Shown here: positions 1 through 11,561 of the stretch, piece by piece | Position numbering within the stretch: the stretch's first letter is position 1 | Layout of the letters: each line of letters begins with the position of its first letter | Notes under the pieces: model-generated | Database searches by the model: none | What the model was told of the DNA's origin: nothing | The model's input: only the letters and a program-made list of their open reading frames with translations | Position numbers and translations under genes: made by a program | Assembly: GCA_037976565.1 (NCBI GenBank) | Contig: CP137666.1 | Coordinates: 61,068,605 to 61,132,604 of the forward strand | Direction of reading: 5' to 3' | DNA length: 64,000 nt | Source of the DNA: Mesocentrotus franciscanus | Taxonomy: Eukaryota; Echinodermata; Echinoidea; Camarodonta; Strongylocentrotidae

Positions 1-15
1 GGTGAATATACTTAC

Positions 16-340
16 AGATGGGATATTGGTGCTGTACATGAGCGACCCGGAAGCAGTCTGTCTTTCGATGTTGCTGGGCCGGAAGCGGCACTGATGAGGC
101 GGAAGTTCCCTTCTTGGACTTGGCATGATATCCCTTGTTGTCCACGCATCTGCAGGTCGCCACGCGTAGCAGAATCGGACAATCTTGGAGGCACGGCTAC
201 TCCGACGATGGACTCTGAACACTTGTTGCCTTGCAGTCGGCCGAGGCTGTTGATGTAGAAGTTAGGGTCGGTGGGGAGAGAGGGATACTCGTCAAAGAGT
301 CCCCATCTGAGATGACCCCACTCGTGAACAATCACTTTCG
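16..340 (-). CDS. CLCA exon 4 (HExxH metalloprotease motif, two apparent frameshifts)
   Basis: Opens with AKVIVHEWGHLRWGLFDEY, the catalytic zinc-binding motif, and continues through FYINSLGRLQGNKCSESIVG. From about position 195 the CLCA-like reading moves to the next frame (Cys-rich, TCRCVDNKGYHAKSKKG), and from about position 95 to the third frame (CRFRPSNIERQTASGSLMYS, matching the family 'CxFxP...ASIMF' block). The donor GTAAGT is at 15-10. The open frame starting at HEWGH stays open by chance after the shifts. Confidence 0.82.
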
Positions 341-3300
341 CTGGAGACAGGGAGGGTTAAAAATGAGGACAAATCAAAGAAGAAATAGTTCATTGGTATG
401 CATGTTATAGTCATTTATTAAGTATTTGGCGTCACCTGTACCTGTGGGGCGAAAAGCGAACTATATCGCTGTAGTCCTCAGGATCCCCCGAAATAACTGA
501 TCGGGGGTGAAGGTGGACCACTACAACAGCTAGGTTTCCCTCTACTCTTATACGAATAGTGCAGTGGGTTATTAACGTGCAAAATTGTGACTCTCTTCTA
601 CACGGGGCATCCATTTAACGTCCTATCCGAGGGACGGAGTGTTTTCCACTGCAATGTAGCCTGCGCCTATGAAACAGAGGAGGGGCACGTTAACACACAA
701 CGCAGGCTTCAGCCACCCGCCTTGGTTGGCTTCGAACCCACGATCTTTGGTTAGACTGGCAGACACTTTATTGACTGAGCCATCTCGCCTCCGCTAATGA
801 AGGCAAGGAAAGCAACTAATACATGCGCCAATAATTCAACACATTGTTTGTACTGTTAATATTTCGGTTCACTTTTAAAAACTTAAACTGTTTGTACGAT
901 GTCAATCTTGCAAGACACATCACAAACCGATTAAGTTACTGACGCAGACAGCAACAACGACACCGGGCTCGTGTGTAACGAGCATAAAGATAACAGGATG
1001 GTTACTCATAGATATCGTTTGAAAATAACCGGTCCATTAAAGTGATGAATACATTAGGTATTAGTCAAGACATCAATTGCAACAATGAGATTCATCTTTA
1101 CATCGAACACTTACTGAATGTTCATTTCACTAAATCCTATTTCTTTAAAGTTTTTCAAATTCAAGCTTTAAAACATTATGCTTTATTTTGTAATCATTCA
1201 TGTCAACTTTGGGGTATGAAAACTCAACAAAAAAAAAACAATGAGACGACGGCATTCATGATCAGCATGTATAATGCCGGGGTAGAAAGGAAAAATCAAG
1301 CTAGATTTCTTCGAAATATCATGACAAACACTATACGTCACAGAAACAGTCAGACATCACTCTCTCAGCAGAACATTTACCAATGACACTTTGCCCCCGA
1401 TCATCACACATCAGTAAAAGAAAGTTCATGACCATGCAGTCGTGTCGTCATGGCAACTAAGAAACTTGAATCTACTTTTCGCCGACATCATGTTTACGTC
1501 ATAAGACATTAGACTCATAGGGTGACGGCCTTTATTGAGCGTTATTCTGATACTTGCTTCTCTAATATCACGCAGTTTCCCCGTACAATTAAAATGCCTA
1601 TGATAATTATTTTCGTTGGACTCTTTGTTCTTTAATTTATTTAGTTTGATTACTATCCCAAATCAGAGGATTATTATCTATTCTATGCGCGTTTATTTCA
1701 GCTACAAGCTTAGGTTTCATTCTGAAATGAGTAAGCTTTGCAAAATATATTATTTCCGTCTCATGAATATTAAGCTATGCATATTCATAAGCCAACATTG
1801 ACTTTCATCCGTATCGATCTGACAAATTATTCGATAAATTTGAGTGATGATAGAACTGGTGACATGCACATTTAGACAAGTTTGTGGATATCTTACATGA
1901 GAACAAGATATTAAGTGATAACATTATAGACTTGAATCAGTCGACAGCCCTGACTTTTGTCAAAACGTATTTTTGCGAACTAAGCAGCCTCCATTCTGAT
2001 GACTTAAATATGGAAGATAACCAAATGTAGGATTGAGGACAGAATTACACCTTTTCAACTAAATTATATATAAAATGTCGTCATCTCCGAAGTGTGGTCT
2101 AGCTCACTTGAAGATTCTAAGATTCTAGCAATCCCGGAAAGTTTCCCTGAAGAGATGCTTAAGGTCACACACGACCGGAACCGCCACTGTGGCCTGTGAA
2201 CAAATTTTTAGGAACGATGGTGGCGAAGAATATTTCAAAGAATTTTCACAAATAACTAACCTTTTTTGTCTTTGTCAAAAAAATATGCAATTTCCTATTT
2301 CAAATTCTACTCCATTATGTTTATTCATTTACGGTGTGAAAGCCTGGAAGGTAGATCTCTATATCCCTCTCTCTCTCTCTCTACTGCTAATTCGAGTACA
2401 TGCTTTACATGAATATGATGTATTTGATCTTCTTTGTCCCTAGCTCGATTAGACGATATTTCTATCAAACCAATACAACTACAAAGTAAAACAGTGAGAA
2501 ATTTAATCTTTAATATGAGAGCCAGGAGGAAAAGGAAAAATGCTTAATTTCTTCCAATTACTGTTTCCGCCATTTTCGCGGGTAGATCGTGTATGAGAAG
2601 CTGCAAACCTTAAAGGAACAGTTCAAAGTACACATACGCTACCGCAGTCATTTATGCTTTTTTAACATAAGGGCTACATCGAAATCTCTACGATGAGTAA
2701 TAGTCTATAGGCCTACATGCTATATAATAGGTCAGCTCCGTGATGTCATACCAATGATGTGGACAACAGTCAATCAAAATCCCCGTATTCTAATCCGATT
2801 CGTCACTGCTTCCCGAGCACATGTCTTCTTCTACTTTGAGAGAAACAGGCCCTATGTACCTGTTTCCGGTGGGTTTGAGTTCGTAGTCATTCTGACAAAG
2901 AAGGAGAAAACAAGGAACGAGCTGTGACTTGAGTTTCTCTTCTTCTTCTTTTTTTTTTTTTTTGGGGGCAAGTTTGAGTTCATAGTCTTTTCTTAAGTGA
3001 TATAGGGGAAATGATTGAGAGCTATTCCATGCATACATGTTTCACATAAGTTTGGATTCATAGTCTTCACCACTGAATAAGGGGAAGGGAGTGGGTTGAG
3101 TGTGTGTATGTTTGTGTGTGTGTGTGAGTGTGCGCGTGCATGTGTGTGTGCGTGTGTGTGTGTTGTGTGTTGTGTGAGGGTGTGTGGGTGTGCGTGTGAG
3201 TGTGTGTGCATGTGCGTGTGTGTGTGTACTTTTTTAAAAACATTTTTTACAGACGTCTATCAATCAGATATGATTTTTTTTACGTCTGGGTAACGACCTT

Positions 3301-6300
3301 TAACGTCACCATCCGAAAGACGTGACTCAGTTTCGAACCGGGGTCCGCCTGAGTCAGTATGTAGCTGAAGACAGAGGGCTCACCAAGTGAACGTGCCCCT
3401 AGACAAACTCACATCTCCCTGGTTTTAAAGAATATGTGAACAGGGTGAGAGGAATCATGCCATGAAATAGACTCTCCTTGATTTGCAGAAAATTATATCA
3501 ATGTGTTGCTGAGGTTTCGCGGTTTCTTCATCATCATGAACACGTTCATTGCGACCTTTGGGTAAAACATGAGACCTTCAGAATCGCTTCTTACAAAAAA
3601 GGCACAAGTGTAGACATAATTTATTCTCAAAAGACCTTCCACAAATAAATAATTTTGCACTTGTGCCCCCATACTAAAAGTATATGGATCACAAATAAGT
3701 TGGAATATTCTGCCCCTCATGAGGTGAAGGTATGGATACGCCACTGGATGACTCACTTACCGGGATCTCCCCATTGGGATGGGTCTTCGGACATGAAGAA
3801 ATCGGTTGTGAGATGCATATACTCTCCAGGATTCCCGCATCGGCCCGGCTGACGTACGAACGGCTGAGGAGGTATGTCCGGGTTACTCCCCGTTGGTCTG
3901 TATTCAATAAATCACACCAAAAAGACAATAATACAAAATAACGAACAGTAGGTTAATTTGTTGATTTGTGGATTTATGGATCGATATGATGATGAGAAAT
4001 CTAGACGGAAGTTTATAACTTCCGTTACAAGGTGAATTTCAATACTTGGCATAGCTTGATGAACAGGGCGGTTGGGGATCTTTGATCAACGGTACCAGAA
4101 ATTGCTTGATTCATTATCCATTCATTCATTTATTGATTGATTGATTGATTGATTTATTGATTTATTTACTTATTTACTTATTTACTTATTAATTATTTAT
4201 ATATCTATTCACTCATTTATTTGATATCCTTTTATTGATTTTTGCTAAAAATACAAAACAACCTTTCTCAGCGCTTTACCCGGGTTCATCATCTCTCTAA
4301 GGAGCTTTGTTATCGTATATAATTATGTACATAAATATGAAATATTGACGATTCCAAGAAGATTCCGAAAGATCATGTATTTTCACCGATTGATTTATTG
4401 ATCTATTATAAATCAAGGACGCTCAATTTGTTGATGTCCTATGAGTCTGTATCAAACATGGTAACGTGGAGGTGCCGTGGACGAGTGGATATGTCACCGG
4501 ACTGTGGATCACAAGGTCCGCGGTTCAAGTCCCACCGCGGCACTAATGTCCTTTGGCAAGACATTGATCTACATTTGCCACTCTCCACCCAGGTGTTAAA
4601 TGGGTACCCGGTAGGATGCGAAAGTTAATGTGGGTTGATTAGCAAGTGGCGCTTGTAAAATGGCGACTGGCTGGAATGCTCCCCAGGGAGTGGAGAATGT
4701 GCACAAATTGTGTGCGAGTAAGCATGGATCCGATGACCGGGGTAATAATATATATCTGTAAAGCGCATTGAGAGGGCCTGCGGTCCTGAAATGCGCTATA
4801 TAAGGACGAACTATTATTATTATTATTAAATACAATACTGATTTGGTGCTTAGAAAAAAGGTTCATTTACACATTCATAATTATGAAACATATCAATTCT
4901 CTATTTTTCAGTTCCCTTGAATTTCAAAAACATGGACTATAATTATGTTGTTTAAGATTGTATCATACCTGCTTTTATTTCTATCACGCCCCTGTTGGAG
5001 CTGATACTTTGACCTCTTTTGCGTGTAGGCCTATTGATCATCAATTAATGGTCTAAGTGTTGGATTAATGAGGACATAACGACTTCCTATTCTTGGAAGA
5101 AAAAACCCACAATATTATACCTGATATAAACATATTCATCACCCTTCTTTTGACCTTAATAACGAGGTGAGTCACAGCTCTCTCTCTCTCTCTCTCTGTG
5201 CCTTTCCCTACTCTCTCTTTCACCGAAATAAACGGACAGGGCTATTCATATTATAGTCACAATTCTGGTGTCTCATAATGATTGTGCTAAAGTTCCTTGA
5301 GAAAAGAAAGTAACCATCCTAAACACGAATCATCATTTATTTTATGTCTCTATTATCTTTCCAATAATAAAGATAATAATGCTAGCAAATTGTATGTTGC
5401 TCTCTCCATGCGCTTAATAAAGTAAGAATTAAATGCCTTAATGAAAATATTTTTACATAGACTGATAAGCTTAATAAAGTTACTAATAGTTATAAATTAA
5501 ATATATTTCCTTTCTTTTTTATGATGGAGTGATGTAATTATTTAAATGAAAAGAAAGTACCAGCCATTCATATCGAGCTATCACCATCACAAATATGAAC
5601 CTGCCTATTCTCCATTTGATAATCCTTTCCTAAAATACTTATCTTTTTCAATTTCAAATTTCAAGATTGTTTTAGTACATCTTTCCACAAAGGATGTGTT
5701 TATAAAGATTTATTTTGTCTTTGTCGCCGGGGTACAAAGCGAAGAAGAAGCAAAAATCATACGTCAACTGACAGTTTGCATCTAAATTTAAAGATGATTT
5801 TAATGTCTCATCAATGATAGATTAAACATTACCTAACATTTGCGCAGACGCTTGAACGTCGATTAAAGCACGATTAATCTATCTTATTACAACTATTTAC
5901 TGATATGTCTTTCATTGACTGATTTACCAACCACAGAAAACGGAAATATTCAAATTATCTGGGATTTAGTTAATTCCTTGTAATAATTGGAGGTGAAAGA
6001 CGATTATCCTCCAATAGATCAGATTGTGTATTACATAAAGTAAATCGAGACAAGTCTATATGGTTTCTAAAAATGGGAATTCGTGCTTAAGAATGAGTAA
6101 TTTATCGATATATCTCGGTGACTAGATGGATTTATCACACCCTAGACAAAAGGAAAATACAATGAGTACATTATTTTGTCGGATTCTTCTCAGATTACTT
6201 AAATCTATTGTTTAAAGCTACTAACATTTTGTATGAAAATATGAAATTGATTGAAATGTACATATCAACTTTTGTCTTAAAATTCTAAAAAATGTATATA

Positions 6301-9300
6301 GAATTTTCACTGAAATAGAGATATTTGTTTGGTGTTTCAGCTGAGAAATTAGCCTCTTTTTAATTAGTTTGTTTTCGATTAATTTGTAAAAAATGTCACA
6401 TGGCCTAAAAATACAGTTTATAAGAAAATATGTTACCCGGTGCTTGTTTTCATTTAATATCTTTACCCTTGACACAGTTTGGGTGGATAACATCTATGGC
6501 ACACAAGAAAGTATAATAAAGAATAGAATGATGATGTTTGATTGTGCCTTTTAAGTACCCTCGAATAGCACCATACCATCTTATATAAGATGTGTGGCTT
6601 TTTCCCCGATTTATCGCCTGGATCTGATATTTGCCAGATATTTATATAGCAATCTTACATTTCCATCCTAAAATAGACAAACTTGCAAGATAACAATCTG
6701 GATTCTAACAACGGTGACATAATTGGCATTTCAAGAAGTTTCATGCATTTGACAGACTTCCGAAAGAAGAGACTGATAAAAATACACACAAACCCTCACA
6801 ATGCAAAACGAGATCTCTGACGCGCATGCAGGTTAAAATGTAGAATTTTCTTGACGGTTGATGAAAAGAATTATGCGTTAATGCTCCTTTAAGATTTCAT
6901 GCAATACATATATTAATAAAAAGTTTACCTAACATAGAGATTGGCTGTACCGAGCTGTGCTGTGTGTGGGGCGAATTTGTGGGTGGGTAGTTGAGGCCAG
7001 TTCTTTGGGATGAGGATGGCAACATCTCGAAAGAAAGCCCGTCCGTTCGTTGCATTGAAGAGAACCGACGAAGCACTGGTAAATATATTCTAGAAATAAA
7101 CAAGACGTTTATTTGAATACAAGACAATGAAAAGTAAATTATATGAATAATTGATATACTGATAAACCAAGTTATGAGAAGTGATAATGTGAAAGACTTT
7201 GAACAAAAATATAAAAGCTGACAATTAAACAGTTTAAATCTTAAGAAGTTCCACATAATATAATAAGTTAGAGTCGATGAACCCTTGCAACGTATATTGG
7301 TCGAAACTGTATACGGGGCCCCTGCTAAAAGGAGATGTGGGCGTGTGACAACCTCATCTCTTACAACATTTCTGTTGGCAAATTCGATATTATTAAAGGC
7401 TATTGGCCTTTAAATGAAAAAAAAGAAAAAAGGAGATGTCCCCTTTTAGGGGAGGGGGCTTATTAGGAAAAACGTGAACATCTGTCGATAAATAAATAAA
7501 TACAATTTTGAATAAGCATAATAATACGGAAAGTCTCTGTAATTATTAAATTTTATGTATGATTGATTACTAATTAACCTAAATTCAAACAGATTCGGAA
7601 TAGACGACGAAAGCACACCTAGACTATTTTATGTCAGTTGCAATAATTGACTTAGAACACGATTTATATAATTTACGACTAAACATATCAAAGTGAGATG
7701 AATGAGGAATACCTGGTGGGTCTATATGTCAAATTCAAGATGATTAGTTTTGATCGGTATTTATGGCCCATATAATAGGTCTGTTTTCTTTTAATAACCG
7801 TATATCATTACCTATATAAACCCTATGGGCGAAAATTTGTGAAAATATTACGTTGCCAACGGATTAAAAAAATGTTGTATTGAGTCTGTCTGCATGTCTG
7901 TATGTGAGTCTTTCTGTCTCTCTCTCTGTCTCTCTGTCTCTCTGTCTCTCTCTCTCCTTTAATCAAGTTACCAACCAAATTAGTCATGAAATAATCACAA
8001 ACAAGTTTTATTGGTCTGTATTCCTAGTCATGCAGTTGGATGATTATATATCACCTCATGTATCGACTCCACTTAGGTTACATCTTTTATATATTAAGTA
8101 CCAGTATTTGTCATCTCTTTAACAGCATTGTTTCTGTCATTGGTAGGCCTCACCATTTTGTTCACAAATGGCCAAAATTACTGTTATCATTCACATCCCG
8201 ACTTCATACTTTTCTATTTTATGTTACTGACAGGTCTATTAATTTCTAGCTCCTTCTCCTCTTCTTAAATGATCTAACCTTTCAACCGTCTTTCTTATAC
8301 AGTCAGACTTGATTTGGAGCGACGCGGAGCCGGATATTCCAAAATTAGTTCATGAAGTCCCACTGACAGTACCCCCTCCCCACCCTCTCCCTCGTAACTC
8401 TATGAAACAAGGAAGACTTCGAAGTTTGAACCAATGACACGTGTGATGAAAGCTAGGGTGATTACATGTTCTAGTTCTTGATTTATCTCTTATTCAAGTA
8501 GCGAATTCATACTTGATAGACGCATGCACAAAGGAAGTGGTTGGATATGTAAAGAGGATGATCTACGGCGTATCCAGGAACCAGCGTAGGCCCCACCCGT
8601 CCCATTTTCAGGCCAAGAAAAAAATGTTGACAAAACTTTTGAACTCATACCATATAATAAAAATGGAAGTCTTATATTGAAGGAAATAGGCATTTCAAAA
8701 TGGTATAACCCTAAATATACTCTTACATATCCAGCGCATGCATGGTCATGATGGAGAAGCCACAAGTAACCATCCCCATTATAAGGCCAGAAAGAAAGAA
8801 AAAAAAAGACTTGCATTATCTGTACGGTTTATCTTCGTCGCCTATGTTTTAGAAGAATACCCCCCTTTTAGAAATTTCTGAATAGCTAAATGATCTATAG
8901 GAAGCAGGAACAAAAGTTTTCATCAAATTGAAATTAGAAATCATGGAATGCAGTCCACAGATGAGATACAATACCGAGTTGTTTTTCTAAGATTCCATAT
9001 TAAATTTGATAGTGCAGGATATTTGCATTTTCTAACGACCTTCAGAAATATATAACTCTCTTATTGTGTACTTTTTCTCAATCATAAGTATATTTTTACT
9101 AAATTGTACTTACATTTTCTCTCAGTTTAGATTCCATTCAATCACATGCAGGTACTACACACTCTGTAAAACTTTTTTTTTTAATCTGACAGGGGCCAAT
9201 CTTTCTTTCGCTTATTATGAATCGCTGATATTAACAGAACAGCTATAGGAGCACCATTAATCTAACGATTATGAGCTTTATTGGAAAGAATACAAGTTTT

Positions 9301-9775
9301 GAAAAGGGTGATTAACACAAGAGGACAATTATAGTAAGCTTTTAGCATTCTAACTTGGCAAGTTTTCAAAAGCTATTTCTTGTCCTTGAAAAAAGAATAG
9401 TACCCAATATTGTCGACACATTTCTGTCGTCATGGTGATGGTATGGTTTTAGTTTGTCAACTTATTCATAGTCTTTTCGTTTCCACCTCTCTTCTCTTTC
9501 AATTTCAATAACCGTCAGTATATATACCATGTCTTTCTACATCACTTGGTTTGAGTGGACGAGTCTCAATTCTATTTCATTTTAATTCGATTTTTTTTTC
9601 TTCTTCTATTTTCACTTTATCTTATTTCGTATTGTATGGTTTCATTGTTCGGTTTTATTTATTCACTTCGATCAAAGGCCTTATTATACATTCCATCCCA
9701 TTTAAGTTTGTATTATTATTTTCACTCGCATAATTATGCCTTTTTCATATCCATTATCCCACCTTTGATAGCCCC

Positions 9776-9816
<41 letters not shown>

Positions 9817-11561
9817 CTCTCTCTGTCTGTCCGTCTCCCTTCTGCCTCTGTTTATTCTTCCCATTCCCACTCTCTTATCTAATTTCCAGTCGTCTCCGAA
9901 CCTACCCTCTCTTCCTTTGATAATATTTGATAACCATTTTGTAAGCTCCAAAATTTAACAGATTGCTTTGTTTAAAATATATCAGGTATTCCCCCTCCGT
10001 GCCCTCTGCATGACTAAAGCCTATGCGAACGATGGGATGATCTTAATCCTCTTGCAATCAGTAAAACAAAAGAAACACAAATTATTAATCACAAGGCAAA
10101 ACGAGGTCTGTAATTGAGTCAGAACAGAATTACATGTATATAATGTAGGATTAAAATGGGGGACCCAATGCTATTGTCATTCCAATTCAACTTAGGGGAG
10201 TTCCGAAAGGTTGCAAATCTGGCTCACTGATTTAACCCCCCGTTAATTTTTTACTAATGTATAATGCCTAACAAGAGATATTCGACATTCGGCAACTTTA
10301 TGTAACGGGAGGCAGCTAGGGGCGAACTTATCCACAATTCTTTAAAGGGGGAGGGCACAATGCAGAATATACGTTTTGTCAAGCACAGACAGGATAGACC
10401 TACCCTTCTCATTTCTGCTGGCGAATCCCAAATGTTGTTGGTAATTTACGTATCATTTCAGGCTTGTCGGAAAAAGCAAAATTTGTGAAAAATTGGGTGG
10501 GGTTTGTCCTTTGTGAGAAAAAAAATGGAGGAACATATTGATCGGAAACATACACTGCATAATTATACAAATTTAGTCTCCTAATTATTTCGGGAATCGC
10601 AACGCCCCCCCCCCCATTTCCATCTGCCCGTTATGAATATTCATTATAAACTCATATCATGTTGATTGGCGTACTGATGGGGGGGGGGGTTGGCCCCCAA
10701 TAAACTTCAAACATGGTTTATTTCTAATTCGATACCAGTGATTTATAAATGTTGCTGAAATGACACGATTTTCCGGGTTTTTTCCTCACTTTTTTGTAAG
10801 TTATACTTCTTCTGCACCCCAATTTGTTTTGCTCATTACGCCACTTGATTATCATATTTATCTGGAACTCTTACTAGTTCGTACAGTCATTGACAGATCG
10901 GGTGGGGTATAGGGGTTGGGGAGGGGGTCAAATGCTCTACTCCCATCATAACGCAATTTGGCATACCCTAAGCACACACATTATATCATAATCGCAATGA
11001 CTTAACAAAAAAAATTACCTAAGACAATTTTGATAGCCTTGCACGACACGTGTTGAAAGGTGCGAACATGACAACAACATATTACATAAACCGAATATGA
11101 TTTCTATAGTATATACAATAGGGTATTGAACTTTCCCCAAGTTGATTTCTTGAAAGTCTTTACGATCGTGTCATTATAAAGTACACAAAATGTTCCACTG
11201 TTTGTTGATATAGAACTTTGAAATAAAAAGAATAACTAAAATGATAAACTTTTATTTACTTGTCTATTAAAAGTAGAATAGGTACAAATTGATTCGTTGT
11301 TGTAAAAATATAAAATAAAAAACAATTTCACCACTCATTTTGTAATCTTACCTTGAATGTTTGAATAAGTGCATCATTTGGCGGTGTGCTTGGGTCTATG
11401 GCTGCTAGGATCCCTGAATATCCATTATTGACTAGGTTGATCTGACTCCTACCCCAGCTCCCAAGCCGAGGAATGGTTTGTGAATGGGCAGTTCCCGCTA
11501 AGACGAGTCCAAAAAATATTGTCTGCAACAAGCAGACTTGCGCTGTCCTTAATTCCGTCAT
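16..11561 (-). CDS. CLCA-family calcium-activated chloride channel regulator, 5' part, four exons
   Basis: CLCA proteins are secreted or membrane-tethered metalloproteases that self-cleave and modulate calcium-activated chloride currents. I join exons 11352-11561, 6929-7089, 3761-3897 and 16-340 on the minus strand; every junction is GT-AG and phases match (0, 2, 1). In order the product has a signal peptide (residues 1 to about 27), the N-terminal CLCA signature (INLVNNGYSGILAAIDPS), the ASSVLFNAT...FFRDVAILIP stretch, the GRCGNPGEYMHLTTDFF segment, and the zinc-protease motif HEWGHLRWGLFDEY with the HExxH ligands intact. The von Willebrand A domain and everything after it lie beyond the left edge. 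Exon 4 carries two apparent frameshifts (see findings), so the locus may be damaged or the assembly may contain indels. CLCA genes often come in clusters; no second copy is visible here. Subfamily not assignable. Confidence 0.92.
611..797 (-). repeat. tRNA-derived SINE
   Basis: On the minus strand a box A-like TGGCTCAGTCAATAAAG and box B GGGTTCGAAGCC sit at tRNA spacing (797-722), followed by a body ending GGATAGGACGTTAA. The anticodon arm cannot form a normal tRNA, so this is a SINE rather than a tRNA gene. Confidence 0.7.
3096..3232. repeat. (GT)n-rich microsatellite
   Basis: About 135 bases dominated by GT dinucleotides with GTGC and GTGA interruptions. Open frames here are simple-repeat artefacts. 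Confidence 0.9.
3290..3400 (-). repeat. Degenerate SINE, same family as 611-797
   Basis: Minus strand carries a box A-like CTTGGTGAGCCCTCTGTC, box B GGTTCGAAACTG and the body motif GATGGTGACGTTAAAGG, which resembles the body of the copy at 611-797. Confidence 0.5.
3761..3897 (-). CDS. CLCA exon 3
   Basis: The translation continues YVR|PTGSNPDIPPQPFVRQPG then RCGNPGEYMHLTTDFFMSED, matching the CLCA segment just before the protease motif. Acceptor AATACAG, donor GTAAGTGAG. The last base (G) joins CG of exon 4 to make Ala directly before KVIVHEW. Confidence 0.9.
3898..6928. other. CLCA intron 2 contents
   Basis: AT-rich, without coding signal. It holds a full plus-strand SINE (4466-4836), GATT/TTTA simple repeats near 4133-4200 and a short (CT)n run near 5178-5200. 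Confidence 0.6.
4466..4836 (+). repeat. tRNA-derived SINE with (ATT)n tail
   Basis: Head GGTGCCGTGGACGAGTGG (box A-like) and GGTTCAAGTCC (box B) at tRNA spacing, then a ~250 bp body ending in GCGCTATATAAGGACGAAC and an (ATT)n tail. Related copies occur at 38906 (plus) and 12966 (minus). Confidence 0.82.
6929..7089 (-). CDS. CLCA exon 2
   Basis: Encodes NIFTSASSVLFNATNGR then AFFRDVAILIPKNWPQ, which aligns with the conserved CLCA 'ASTYLFNAT...VFFRNVTILIP' block. The acceptor is TTTCTAG at 7092-7090. A CAG slightly further in would put the conserved block in the wrong frame, so the upstream acceptor was chosen. The donor is GTAAAC, leaving two bases that complete an Arg codon with exon 3. Confidence 0.9.
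9777..9845. repeat. (CT)n microsatellite
   Basis: Long uninterrupted CT run followed by GTCT interruptions; makes Ser/Leu or Arg/Glu open frames on the two strands. Confidence 0.9.
10664..10847. mobile_element. Short non-autonomous element with GGCGTA ends (hAT-like)
   Basis: Starts GGCGTACTGATGGGG and ends GCTCATTACGCCAC, an imperfect inverted repeat, with TTGATT on both sides. The interior (GTTTATTTCTAATTCG and following) recurs at about 44502-44635 and, inverted, at 57275-57365. Confidence 0.6.
11352..11561 (-). CDS. CLCA exon 1 (signal peptide and N-terminal signature)
   Basis: Begins at the ATG at 11561 and encodes exactly 70 residues, ending in phase 0 at a GTAAGA donor. A hydrophobic stretch (LLQTIFFGLVLAGTAHS) forms the signal peptide, followed by INLVNNGYSG, a hallmark of the CLCA N-terminus. 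This ATG is the only one that gives a leader directly before the conserved block. Confidence 0.9.

Larger units (their letters stand above)
341..3760. other. CLCA intron 3 contents
   Basis: No coding signal found. It contains two minus-strand SINE copies (about 611-797 and 3290-3400), a (GT)n tract, short AT-rich stretches, and no recognisable exon on either strand. Confidence 0.6.
7090..11351. other. CLCA intron 1 contents
   Basis: No exon recognised. Contains (CT)n/(GTCT)n tracts at about 7905-7955 and 9777-9845, and a short hAT-like MITE at 10664-10847. The rest is AT-rich unique-looking sequence. Confidence 0.55.
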
